Positions 8,885 through 16,845 of a stretch of DNA of 64,000 nt are shown here, one piece after another (position 1 is the first letter of the stretch; the number at the start of each line of letters is the position of its first letter). Position numbers and translations under genes: made by a program. The notes below the pieces were generated by a model. The model was not told where the DNA came from. It saw nothing but the letters and a program-made list of their open reading frames with translations, and made no database searches. The stretch comes from an uncultured Desulfobacter sp. (GTDB lineage: Bacteria; Desulfobacterota; Desulfobacteria; Desulfobacterales; Desulfobacteraceae). The stretch covers positions 4,712,001 through 4,776,000 of the forward strand of contig NZ_OY762229.1 of the NCBI RefSeq assembly GCF_963665355.1, in the 5' to 3' direction.

Positions 8885-9262
8885 AGATCCGGGTTCTATC
8901 AGACTGCAACTAAATGGGAATGCACCCGTAAAAGTGAAGAGGTTCATGCTGTAATGAAAGAAGACCTGGCAGGAGGGAAATTGCCATCATCAGATTTCGG
9001 TGTGGACGCCGCCTGGTGGTGGATCATGATCATTGCCTTAAACCTGAATGCGATGATGAAGAACCTGGCATTAGCTCCTTGCATGAAGACTAAACGAATG
9101 AAAGCTATTCGATTTACGATCATCAATATTCCGGGCAGAGTTATTGAACGTTCTCGCAGCCTGATATTGAGATTGTCTAAAAAGCATCCATCTTATGCTC
9201 TTCTTGTTGAGGCCCGCAGGAGGATTGCATTATTGAAAGGAGCTTGGGCTCCCTCGGGATAA
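8885..9262 (+). pseudogene. IS1380-family transposase, C-terminal fragment
   Basis: The frame is readable from about 8885 (FYQTATKWECTRKSEEVHAV, then the internal ATG at 8954) to the stop at 9260-9262. Seen: GKLPSSDFGVDAAWWW, NLNAMMKNLAL and TKRMKAIRFTIINIPGRVI, followed by LLVEARRRIALL, the conserved end of IS1380 transposases. The N-terminal two thirds are absent; the preceding DDE transposase ends 19 bp before. 9263-9489 may hold the element's end but no terminal repeat is certain. Confidence 0.75.
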
Positions 9263-9489
9263 TAATATGGGGTTTGTTCATCAAAAAATGGAATTTTCCG
9301 GCCAGCATGGGATAATTGCGCCCAAATTTCGTTAAAATGAGGCGAACCGCTCTAAAAATAGAGGTGAACGTTAACCGAAAAGTCATTTCTCAGCGCCTAA
9401 CAGGGACGCGCTGAGAAAAAAAATCTCAAAATCACCTACGGGCTGATGTCTAAAAAAATAGGTGGTGGATTTGGGGCTTAATACTTTGC

Positions 9490-9518
9490 TTGACAAAAAG
9501 CGTTTCCTATCCTATGTA
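9490..9518 (+). promoter_or_regulatory. Predicted sigma70-type promoter of the IPTL-CTERM gene
   Basis: TTGACA at 9490-9495, 17-nt spacer, TATGTA at 9513-9518, 36 nt before the start codon. The -35 is perfect and the -10 weak (3 of 6). Confidence 0.4.
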
Positions 9519-9553
9519 CTACATTCGCAAACTCACAATCAAACGGAGATGGA

Positions 9554-10549
9554 ATGGCTATTGACAATAGAAGCAGAGTCACATGTTGCAGGTTCCGGTC
9601 GCCTATTCCCCGCTTTCCGATGTTGTTTTTAATCTGGATACCGTTGGTTTTTTTTATGGCCAACAGTGCAATGGCTTATGTGTATTGGGGGCAATTCGGG
9701 GGTAACATCGGCAGAAGCCCCATTGACGGCAGTTCAGTGGATAATGCCTGGATTACCGGAGGAAATAATTCCCTTGGGATTGCGGTTAATGCCACCCATG
9801 CTTTTTGGACCAATCAAGGCGGCGTAACATTGGGGCGCTCCAATATTGACGGCTCGGGCGTTGACCAGAACTGGATTTCCGGATGCAACAGTCCGGCACA
9901 AGTTGCTGTTGATGACAATTATATTTATTGGACAAACAACAGTGCAGGTACCATCGGACGCGCAAATATTGACGGTTCCGGCGCAAATCAGGCCTGGATT
10001 GCCGGATGCACTTCCCCCAGCGGAATTACAGTGGACGACAATTACGTTTATTGGACCAATGATGGCGTTAATACAATCGGTCGGGCCAATATTGACGGCT
10101 CGGGCGTTGACCAGAACTGGATTACCGGATGCACCAATCCCGAGCAGGTTGTGGTGAGCGGCAGTTATGTATATTGGGCCAATCGTGGTGGCCCTTCAAT
10201 TGGGAGGGCCAACATTGACGGTACGGGTGCAAACCAGAATTGGATTGCCGGGTGTAACAACCCGGCCGGGCTTGATTACGATGCAACCTATCTTTATTGG
10301 TCAAACAATGGGGATAGCACCATCGGAAGAGCAAAATTGGATGGAAGTGATGCCAACCAATCCTGGATTACGGGACTGAACAATCCTTATTATATTGCGG
10401 TGGATGGAATCGATGCCCCTACAGCCGCTACTGTTCCAACCCTTTCGGAATGGGGAAAGATCATTCTGTTTCTCATTCTGGGCGCCCTTGGGTTCCGGGC
10501 AATGCGCAAACATCGTTCAGCTGCATATCGGTCTATCATCTATCCTTGA
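9554..10549 (+). CDS. Secreted YWTD-like beta-propeller protein with IPTL-CTERM sorting signal
   Basis: 331 aa. GGAG lies 7-10 nt before ATG 9554. Seen: an N-terminal hydrophobic segment FPMLFLIWIPLVFF ending in ANSAMA (Sec signal), then six repeats of 41 residues built on YVYWTN..IGRANIDGSG.NQ.WI.GC, the pattern of low-density-lipoprotein-receptor YWTD/NHL-type propeller blades. At the C-terminus VPTLSEWG, a transmembrane helix and RKHR form an IPTL-CTERM signal, used for processing at the outer surface by exosortase-like systems. No exosortase is in the window. Repeats 2 and 4 share a 38-nt identical DNA stretch 246 bp apart, which suggests recent internal exchange. Binding partner unknown. 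Confidence 0.8.
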   Translation: MAIDNRSRVTCCRFRSPIPRFPMLFLIWIPLVFFMANSAMAYVYWGQFGGNIGRSPIDGSSVDNAWITGGNNSLGIAVNATHAFWTNQGGVTLGRSNIDGSGVDQNWISGCNSPAQVAVDDNYIYWTNNSAGTIGRANIDGSGANQAWIAGCTSPSGITVDDNYVYWTNDGVNTIGRANIDGSGVDQNWITGCTNPEQVVVSGSYVYWANRGGPSIGRANIDGTGANQNWIAGCNNPAGLDYDATYLYWSNNGDSTIGRAKLDGSDANQSWITGLNNPYYIAVDGIDAPTAATVPTLSEWGKIILFLILGALGFRAMRKHRSAAYRSIIYP

Positions 10550-10585
10550 CATACTCCCCACGGATAAATCAGGGGAATTCTGGGT

Positions 10586-10735
10586 TCAAGCGGAGATAGC
10601 CTGCTGAGCAGGTCTTACATCTCCTAATCCAAGAGAAGATGCCCCTTCTCTGTGTATATTCATTGCGGCGTTTTTGTCCCGGTCATGCAGAGTCCCACAC
10701 TCAGGACAACTCCATGACCTGTCGCTTTCAATTCA
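10586..10735 (-). pseudogene. IS200/IS605-type TnpB (OrfB) C-terminal remnant with right-end sequence
   Basis: On the minus strand the sequence reads [20 protein letters not shown], then MNIHREG and [16 protein letters not shown] and a stop at 10586-10588. This is the zinc-finger end (CxxC...DRD.NAA.NI) of TnpB, the RNA-guided nuclease relative found in IS200/IS605 elements. Downstream, 10550-10585 contains CCCCACGGATAAATCAGGGG, a hairpin like the right end of these elements. Only ~50 residues remain; no TnpA is seen. Confidence 0.75.
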
Positions 10736-10739
10736 TCAG

Positions 10740-11060
10740 ATAAATATTGGGAAAACGGTTCATATTTAGCTTCAAATAAGAATTTTAATTCTTCATTAGG
10801 CAACCTCGTATTGAATACATCATCGAAATAAATCTCATCTACTTTAACCGTTAGATCTTGATTCAATTTTAACCGTTAGATCTTGATTCAATCTTAACCG
10901 TTAGATCTTGATTCAATCTTAAATAATTTGCTTTTATAAAATACTCATAAAGCTCCGATTGCTTCCCAGAACTCTCCATCTTCTTCTTAACATTTCCAAA
11001 ACCTTTCAGGAAAAATATTACGTTCCGCCCATTCCTCTCCAAAGTGATTCTGTAAATCAC
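10740..11060 (-). pseudogene. Unknown gene remnant, frame broken by a 25-bp tandem repeat and cut by an IS
   Basis: Minus-strand reading gives VIYRITLERNGRNVIFFLKG, then ELYEYFIKANYLRLNQDLTV, then (in another frame) VDEIYFDDVFNTRLPNEELK and [16 protein letters not shown]. The two halves join in frame if only one copy of the 25-bp repeat at 10844-10918 is present. The 5' end is cut by the inverted-repeat end of the IS at ~11061 and the 3' end is fused to the TnpB remnant. The composition is protein-like, but I do not recognise the family. Confidence 0.5.
10844..10918. repeat. Three tandem 25-bp repeats
   Basis: Units begin at 10844, 10869 and 10894, each TTAACCGTTAGATCTTGATT plus CAAT(T/C). 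They are identical except the last base of unit 1. A partial fourth (TTAA) follows at 10919. As 25 is not a multiple of three, copy number sets the reading frame of the surrounding remnant. Confidence 0.9.
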
Positions 11061-12361
11061 TTGTCCTTCGCAAGCATTCGTACTTTCTGAAATCATTGAT
11101 AAATTTGTATACGCCTGCCAAGTTGGAGTTATGATGAAAATGCTTGGAAATTTTGTTTTATTCATATGGCTGAAGTTCAAAGTCACTTCGAATCTCGCTG
11201 CCGAAAACCTTGCGCTTCGCCACCAATTGGCCGTAATGAAAAGGACGAACAAGCGGCCGAAAATTCGAATGGTGGATCGGCTCTTCTGGGTTTTGCTTTC
11301 CCGAATTTGGACTCCTTGGCGTAAATCTCTCATCATTGTAAAGCCGGATACTGTTGTCTACTGGCATCGCAAGGGTTTCAAACTTTTCTGGAAATTCAAA
11401 TCCAAAGGCCCGGGAAGGCCTCAAGTCAGTCGTGAAATCCGTGATCTGGTCAGGAGGATGGCTGCAGCCAATCCAAACTGGGGTGCGCCCAGGATTCATG
11501 GGGAATTGCTCAGCCTGGGGTTCGAGGTTTCCGAACGAACCGTATCGAACCTGATGCCCCGACATCCGCCGAATTCAAAGCCGTCTCAAACCTGGCGGAC
11601 TTTCTTGAAAAATCATATTAACAAGTGTTCGATTGACTTTTTCACTGTTCCAACAGTCACCTTTAATATTCTGTTCGTCCTGGTGATCCTCAGCCACAGC
11701 CGCCGCAAAGTCGTACATTTCAATATAACCTCAAATCCGACGGCCGAGTGGACAACCCAACAGATCGTGGAGGCCTTCCCCTGGGATACGGCACCGAAGT
11801 ATCTGATGCGGGATCGGGATGCAATCTATGACGTTTTTTTCTGCAATCGAGTGAAAAACATGGGCATCAAAGAGGTGGTCTCGGCCCCGCAAAGCCCTTG
11901 GCAAAACCCTTTTGTTGAACGGGTAATCGGCTCGATCAGACGAGAATGGACAAACAATGTCATCGTATTGAACAAGGAAATCTGAAAAACATTCTTTGCG
12001 CGTATTTCCAATATTATCATAACGACAGAACACATTTGAGCCTTGGAAAAAATACGCCCAACGGTCGGCCGATCCAACCCAGACCTGTCGGCAAATGCAA
12101 GATAATTGATTTGCCGCGTATTGGTGGATTACATCATCGATACGAGTGGAAGAAAGCGGCCTGAAAACTCAAATCGTTCTGATATCAAAAGCATCGAACG
12201 GTCTTTGCTGATTTGTGCTCAGAATCGACCTCAATTAAAAATTTCACATTGAATCGGTCTTTTCAAATAAACTGGACAGTGGATATTTCATTCAATCGCT
12301 GCACAGAGGAGAATATTTTTTCGACAAATTTACCACGAATTAATTTTTGCGAAGGACAGGT
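11061..12361 (+). mobile_element. IS of ~1.3 kb with TGTCCTTCGCAA inverted ends
   Basis: TGTCCTTCGCAA near 11061-11072 and its complement TTGCGAAGGACA near 12349-12360 bound the transposase pseudogene; size and gene content fit an IS481/IS3-like element. A clear target-site duplication was not found. It interrupts an unknown minus-strand gene (10740-11060). Confidence 0.65.
11131..12164 (+). pseudogene. Integrase-core (rve) transposase, frameshifted
   Basis: The first part (11131-11985) has a helix-turn-helix region (LAAENLALRHQLAVMKR), NPNWGAPRIHGELLSLG and then a DDE core: SIDFFTVPT (first D), LMRDRDAIYD (second D) and SPWQNPFVERVIGSIRREW (E). The frame then shifts near 11965-11980 and continues as LKNILCAYFQYYHNDRTHLS and GRPIQPRPVGKC to 12164. 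Both parts together make a typical ~345-aa transposase as in IS481-like elements. One indel separates them, so a functional product would need frameshifting. Inferred inactive. Confidence 0.8.
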
Positions 12362-12442
12362 TGCTTTTTAAATTTTATAAGCAACGGCTCCTTTTTTGCA
12401 TATCTTTCATTTTATCAGTATGTTAATCCATAAAATGGAGGT

Positions 12443-13072
12443 ATGATGCAAATCTCTCAAGTTTCAAATACGGCCATCACCCGGTATTACGGCACGCTGC
12501 CACCTTCCAGCGCTAATAAATCCTCTTTGGGCAGCCCGAATCAGGACAACGTAAGCCTTTCCCAGGAGGGGAAAAAATTGCAGGAAAATTCTGCCCTGAG
12601 CATTGCAAGTCTTATGGAAAATTTCATGGACGGTGCGGGAAAAGACGGAAAAATTACCCTTGATGAGATGAAAGCCTTTGCCGAGAAAAAATACAAAGTC
12701 GCGGATGAGGCTTTCCAGCAGGTGCTTTCCGATCTTGGCATTACCGATTCAGCCAGTATAAAAGTCACTATAGGCAAGGAAGGACAAATTAATGTCTCCT
12801 CCAACCTCTCCAAGCAGGACAATGAACGGCTCCAAACAGCCCTGAACGACTCCCAGACATTTTCCCAGGCCTTCCGTGCTGCCGCATCAACCAAGGAAAC
12901 CATTGCAGCATCAGAGCGCCACCAGGAGTTTGCCGCAGCCTATGCCCAAGATCCCAAGGCAGCAGTGGCCAGATACGGCATCGGAAGTAAGAGTTCGGCG
13001 GGGCAGGCCTTTATCACGTATAGCAAGGGAGCATCTTCCCTGGAATATGAGACCCTTTTGTCCATGTTCTGA
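12443..13072 (+). CDS. Unknown protein, 209 aa, with degenerate EF-hand-like loop
   Basis: GGAGG at 12438-12442 precedes ATG 12443 very closely; the next ATG at 12446 (MQISQV) is better spaced and may be the real start. I do not recognise a family. Visible: a polar N-terminus with NVSLSQEGKKL, similar in style to flagellar or surface-associated proteins; a loop GKDGKITLDEM around residue 74 that keeps the Asp-Gly..Ile...Glu half of an EF-hand but lacks the first ligands; an alanine- and glutamine-rich helical second half. No signal peptide. It is followed after 33 bp by another small unknown gene whose product also starts MQI, probably co-transcribed. Confidence 0.6.
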   Translation: MMQISQVSNTAITRYYGTLPPSSANKSSLGSPNQDNVSLSQEGKKLQENSALSIASLMENFMDGAGKDGKITLDEMKAFAEKKYKVADEAFQQVLSDLGITDSASIKVTIGKEGQINVSSNLSKQDNERLQTALNDSQTFSQAFRAAASTKETIAASERHQEFAAAYAQDPKAAVARYGIGSKSSAGQAFITYSKGASSLEYETLLSMF

Positions 13073-13105
13073 TTCGCGAAGATCATTATAAAAGGAGATC
13101 AGGAT

Positions 13106-13600
13106 ATGCAAATCCCTTCTCATTTTGGACCGCCACACAGCGCATCATATTTTGAAAAAAACGCCAGGGCACTTATGGATCAGGAAGGCAATACCGGTAG
13201 AGTACAGCAGATTGAAGTAACTGCTGAGACAACCTCGGTCAAGATCACCTCCGGTCATGATTTAACCCGGATGAGTTCTGCAGATATGCTTGCACTGGCG
13301 AGCTCATTTCATGAACAAGGGAATATCCAGGATTTCTTAAGCCTGGCCGTTTTCAGCGCCAGGGCTGCGCTTGAAGATCACCCGGACCGGTATGTCCGTC
13401 ATACCTGGACCACACCACGCAATGAAGACGGTACCTTTAACCTGCTGGCCGAGCTTCAGGCCGAACCAAAGAACAGAACCGGCTCATTCGAGTTGGATGC
13501 CCAGAACAAGGCGGAGCGAAAGCACCTTTTAAATACACTTTTATCCCTGCCCGCTAAAACGATAACAATGGAACATACCACCATCAACATAAAGGCCTGA
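13106..13600 (+). CDS. Unknown protein, 164 aa
   Basis: AAAGGAG at 13091-13097 lies 8 nt before ATG 13106, a strong ribosome binding site. I do not recognise a family. Visible: a soluble protein without signal peptide or membrane helix; a beta-prone stretch QQIEVTAETTSVKITSG, a helical LTRMSSADMLALASSF, a charged centre YVRHTWTTPRNEDGTFN and a C-terminus rich in threonine. It forms a two-gene unit with 12443-13072. The pair sits between the IS-rich region and tRNA-Arg, so it may belong to the accessory part or mark its right edge. Confidence 0.6.
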   Translation: MQIPSHFGPPHSASYFEKNARALMDQEGNTGRVQQIEVTAETTSVKITSGHDLTRMSSADMLALASSFHEQGNIQDFLSLAVFSARAALEDHPDRYVRHTWTTPRNEDGTFNLLAELQAEPKNRTGSFELDAQNKAERKHLLNTLLSLPAKTITMEHTTINIKA

Positions 13601-13983
13601 TCATCATACCTGGAATAATATGAGATATATACATGCGGTTAAAAATTTTCCATGCCCAGACTCCAAACCATATACAATGGTCCCTTTTTTGAGATAGGCA
13701 ACTTATTTACAACTCATTCCTTAACGCAATTAAAATCGGATATCATGTTATGAGGCATCACGTTTCTGCCATGATGGCTGCCTCAAAAAAAATTATCAAT
13801 TGTTGACATCCAACGGCAATTGAGGCATAAGAACGCTACTATGATCGACCATTATTTGAAAGGGCTGGTAAATGAGAGCAACGCCTCAAATGTTTTCGAA
13901 GAAATGCAGAACAAAGCTCGATCAAATACTGTGCCACTCCGTATGAAAAAATAGTTTGACACTCCGAGAGTCAAAATCTCTGA
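13601..13983. other. 383-bp gap before tRNA-Arg
   Basis: No convincing gene. TTGACA at 13804-13809 with CATAAG 17 nt later could be the promoter of the tRNA transcript. A 37-codon ORF (13841-13954) lacks a ribosome binding site and is not called. A palindromic stretch around 13751-13785 (GAGGC...GCCTC) is followed by A rather than T, so it is not a terminator on the plus strand. Confidence 0.4.
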
Positions 13984-14059
13984 GCGCCCGTAGTGCAGTG
14001 GATAGCACGTCAGCCTCCGAAGCTGAAGATCGCTGGTTCGATTCCAGCCGGGCGCACCA
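13984..14059 (+). tRNA. tRNA-Arg (anticodon CCG), CCA encoded
   Basis: The cloverleaf can be drawn directly: acceptor GCGCCCG with CGGGCGC, D arm GTGCAGTGGATAGCAC, anticodon stem TCAGC/GCTGA with loop CTCCGAA (anticodon CCG), T arm GCTGG TTCGATT CCAGC, then A and an encoded CCA. 76 nt. The next gene starts 10 bp later. Confidence 0.97.
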
Positions 14060-14068
14060 TCATGATAT

Positions 14069-15325
14069 ATGAAACCATTCCATACACCAGGCTTGCGAAT
14101 CGGACTTATTTCCTACCGGTCCAATCCCCATTGTGGGGGACAGGGTGTTTATATCCGTCACTTAAGCCAAGCGTTGTCCGATCTGGGCCACCGGGTGGAA
14201 GTCATTGCCGGCCCCCCGGATCCGTTAGTCAATCCCCGGGTCAAGTTGACCATGCTCGACACCCTGGATCTGTACAACCCCCAAAATCTGTTCAGGACGC
14301 CACGGATTGAAGAATTAAAAGATCCCGTCAATCTCATCGAATGGCTTGACATTTCAGCCATGGGATATCCAGAACCCATGACCTTCGGCATGCGGGTAAA
14401 GCGCTACATGGCGGGCCGAACAAAACGCTATGACATTATTCACGACAATCAGAGTCTGTCATACGGCATTTTATCTCTTGCCCGGGACCTTCCCGTAACC
14501 GCAACCATCCACCACCCCATGACCGTGGACCGGCGCCTGGCGGTAAAAGCCACCAAGTCCTACTACAAGAAGCTTAAAGCACTTCGCTGGTACTCCTTCA
14601 TCGGCATGCAGAAACGTGTTGCCCGGAAAATACCATCCATTATTACTGTATCTGACAGTTCCAAAACAGATATTGCCAGGGAATTTAAAATTCCTGAATC
14701 AAGATTTAAAACCGTTCCCATCGGCATTGATCTGGATAATTTTTTCCCTCTGGATCATGTAAAAAAGCAACCCGGTCGCCTGATTGTCACCAACAGTGCG
14801 GATACGCCCTTAAAAGGTTTATATCACCTGCTTCATGCAGTAAAAGGAATCATCGACGAGCACAGGGACGTCTCCTTAACGATTATCGGAACACCCAAAA
14901 AGAACGGGGGCATAGAAAACCTGGTGAAAAAGCTTGATCTTGGACGGCACATTGATTTTACCGGCCGCATTGACCATCATCGGTTTGTCCGGGAATATGC
15001 AAAGGCCCAGATTGCTGTGGTCCCGTCAATGTACGAGGGTTTCGGCCTGCCGGTGGGGGAAGCCATGGCCTGCCGGGTCCCGGTAATCTGCACCACCGGT
15101 GGAGCCTTGCCCGAAGTGGCAGGAGATGCGGCTAAACTTGTCCCCCCGGGAAATGCCAAGGCCCTTGAAAAGGCCATCATTGAGCTTTTAGATGATGAAC
15201 AGCAGCGTGAAGAGCTGGCCTGCCGCGGGTATGAGAGGGTCAAAACGAAATTTACCTGGGAAAAATGCGCCATGGGTACAGCCCAGGTCTACCAGGAGGT
15301 GATACGTGATTACCATGGACTTTAA
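14069..15325 (+). CDS. Family 4 glycosyltransferase (GT-B fold)
   Basis: 418 aa. It transfers a sugar from a nucleotide- or lipid-activated donor, probably in surface glycan or glycolipid assembly; donor and acceptor are unknown. Seen: N-terminal GGQGVYIRHLSQAL (donor/acceptor loop), TIHHP, then the C-terminal donor-binding domain with ITVSDSSKTDI, PIGIDLDNF, PLKGLYHLL and VPSMYEGFGLPVGEAMA, the E-x7-E signature of GT4 enzymes. It begins only 10 bp after tRNA-Arg and lacks a clear ribosome binding site, so the start is tentative. It overlaps the following methyltransferase by 20 bp, which suggests the two act on the same product. Confidence 0.85.
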   Translation: MKPFHTPGLRIGLISYRSNPHCGGQGVYIRHLSQALSDLGHRVEVIAGPPDPLVNPRVKLTMLDTLDLYNPQNLFRTPRIEELKDPVNLIEWLDISAMGYPEPMTFGMRVKRYMAGRTKRYDIIHDNQSLSYGILSLARDLPVTATIHHPMTVDRRLAVKATKSYYKKLKALRWYSFIGMQKRVARKIPSIITVSDSSKTDIAREFKIPESRFKTVPIGIDLDNFFPLDHVKKQPGRLIVTNSADTPLKGLYHLLHAVKGIIDEHRDVSLTIIGTPKKNGGIENLVKKLDLGRHIDFTGRIDHHRFVREYAKAQIAVVPSMYEGFGLPVGEAMACRVPVICTTGGALPEVAGDAAKLVPPGNAKALEKAIIELLDDEQQREELACRGYERVKTKFTWEKCAMGTAQVYQEVIRDYHGL

Positions 15326-16019
15326 ACGTCTGGGCATTTCCCCGGGGCACCGGATTCTGGATATCGGGTGCGGTGAAGGGCGCCATACCGTCAGGGCCTG
15401 CCAGGAATCCGGGACGGTCTGCATCGGTGCGGACTTCGGATTTGGAAACCTGGTCGCTACCAAGAACAAACTTGAATTCCACGAGAGCTTAAATGACCTG
15501 TCCTGCCGGAACTGGGCACTGTCTGCCATGGACATCACGGCACTTCCCTTTGAAGACAACAGTTTTGATGTGGTGATCTGTTCGGAGGTCCTGGAACATA
15601 TCCCGGATGACAATAAGGCGATCAATGAATTGGTCCGCATTGTCAGACCGGGTAAAATACTGGCCGTCAGCGTGCCCCGGGCCTGGCCCGAATGGATCTG
15701 CTGGCAGTTGTCAGATGAATATTACGACACAGACATGGGTCATGTAAGAATTTACAGCAAAAAACAGATTATTGAAAAAATCGAAGACAAAGGCACCAGG
15801 TATCTTGGGAGCCACTACGCCCACAGTCTGCACACCCCTTACTGGTGGCTTAAATGTTTTTCAGGCCCCGCCCGGACAGATTCAGTGGCCGTGAACCTCT
15901 ACCACAAGCTTCTGGTGTGGGATCTGATGAAAAAGCCGGCACTGACGTCATTTATGGACCGCCTGCTCAACCCGGTGCTTGGAAAAAGCCTGGTTCTGTA
16001 TTTCAGAAAACCATATTAA
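15306..16019 (+). CDS. Class I SAM-dependent methyltransferase
   Basis: 237 aa. GTG start at 15306 chosen because AGGAGG lies 6 nt upstream, inside the end of the glycosyltransferase gene; an in-frame ATG follows at 15315. Seen: motif I ILDIGCGEGRHT near residue 18, an acidic GADFGFG at the end of strand 2, motif II/III VVICSEVLEHIPDDN, and a proline-containing VSVPRAWPEW. These define the Methyltransf_11-type SAM fold. The C-terminal third lacks known motifs. Substrate unknown; the translational coupling points to a sugar or lipid intermediate made with the glycosyltransferase. Confidence 0.8.
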   Translation: MITMDFKRLGISPGHRILDIGCGEGRHTVRACQESGTVCIGADFGFGNLVATKNKLEFHESLNDLSCRNWALSAMDITALPFEDNSFDVVICSEVLEHIPDDNKAINELVRIVRPGKILAVSVPRAWPEWICWQLSDEYYDTDMGHVRIYSKKQIIEKIEDKGTRYLGSHYAHSLHTPYWWLKCFSGPARTDSVAVNLYHKLLVWDLMKKPALTSFMDRLLNPVLGKSLVLYFRKPY

Positions 16020-16194
16020 AAATTAAGATATTTAAGAAAATTTTGTAGGCAACGAAAAGCACACCATTTCACACAAAAAAATCTTTTGTCATTATTTTTT
16101 CCTGACGAAAATCATCAAGGTAATTATTGTCCAGGAATAGAACAAAAGCCCTAAACACGGCAACTTTCATTCAGAAATCAAATCAGGTTTACCC

Positions 16195-16223
16195 TTGACA
16201 TAAAATTGGGGGGAGTTTATATC
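16195..16223 (+). promoter_or_regulatory. Predicted promoter of the RsbRD_N-dsrMKJOP operon
   Basis: TTGACA at 16195-16200, 17-nt spacer, TATATC at 16218-16223, 59 nt before the first gene. The -35 is the end of an 18-nt box (16183-16200) that recurs with 2 mismatches upstream of cydA. Confidence 0.5.
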
Positions 16224-16281
16224 CTTCTAACAATTGCGCAAAATAACCCGTTGACATTTTATAGATAAAGATTACTTCACA

Positions 16282-16791
16282 TTGAAAAATACTATAAAAA
16301 AAAACCGGGATCAGCTGCTGGACAACTGGTTCCGTGCCACCATCAATACCTATCCTGAAGAATCTGCAAGGATTTTAGGAAAAAAATCCGACCGTTTTGA
16401 CAATCCTGTGGGAGCCGTCACCCGGGAAACCCTTGAAGATGTTTTAACTCTTGTTACAGAAAATTTCAGCAGGGAAGGTCTTGAAAAAGCCCTGGACCCG
16501 GTCATCCGTATCCGTGCAGTCCAGGCGTTCGACCCCGCTAATGCCGTAAGTTTTGTGTTTGCATTAAAGGAAATCGGAGAAAGCGTCATTGAAAAGGCTG
16601 ATATCATAAATTTTTATCGCCTGGTGGATGAAATTGCCCTGGCCGCTTTCAACCGGTACATGAAATGTAGAGAGGATATTTTCCTTTTAAAGGCCATGGA
16701 GAGCAAACGACGCATCCATCACGCTTTTGAAAGGGCAGGTTTAGTAGCGGAGCTGTCAGAGAGTGATCTCTTAGGCTCCAAACAATCTTAA
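16282..16791 (+). CDS. RsbRD N-terminal-domain protein ahead of dsrM
   Basis: 169 aa, TTG start at 16282 (no in-frame ATG nearby; weak ribosome binding site). All-helical protein with the pattern of the RsbT co-antagonist RsbRD N-terminal domain: RDQLLDNWFRATINTYP, then PVGAVTRETLEDVLTLV, FDPANAVSFVFALKEIG and a final helix with FNRYMKCREDIF. In this family the domain senses a signal, possibly with heme in globin-like relatives, and usually precedes a STAS domain; here the STAS part is absent. It lies 54 bp upstream of dsrM with no terminator between, so it is probably co-transcribed and may sense redox or regulate the complex. That role is inference. Confidence 0.7.
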   Translation: MKNTIKKNRDQLLDNWFRATINTYPEESARILGKKSDRFDNPVGAVTRETLEDVLTLVTENFSREGLEKALDPVIRIRAVQAFDPANAVSFVFALKEIGESVIEKADIINFYRLVDEIALAAFNRYMKCREDIFLLKAMESKRRIHHAFERAGLVAELSESDLLGSKQS

Positions 16792-16845
16792 CATGTATGG
16801 CGCGATAATGGCGGGCCATACATAAAATAATGAGGTGGTTATAAC

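Noticed and set aside
9390-9425. CTCAGCGC/GCGCTGAG hairpin as a terminator
   Set aside because: It is followed by A8 on the plus strand; more likely part of the degraded IS1380 end than a terminator.
9690-10400. CRISPR-like regular repeats
   Set aside because: The 123-bp periodicity is coding (six propeller blades) with drifted copies, not short identical repeats with unique spacers. No CRISPR array is present in the window.
13751-13790. Terminator in the gap before tRNA-Arg
   Set aside because: The GAGGC/GCCTC hairpin is followed by A on the plus strand, and on the minus strand the T-run precedes it.
13841-13954. 37-codon ORF upstream of tRNA-Arg
   Set aside because: ATG and stop are present but no ribosome binding site or recognisable sequence; length is expected by chance.
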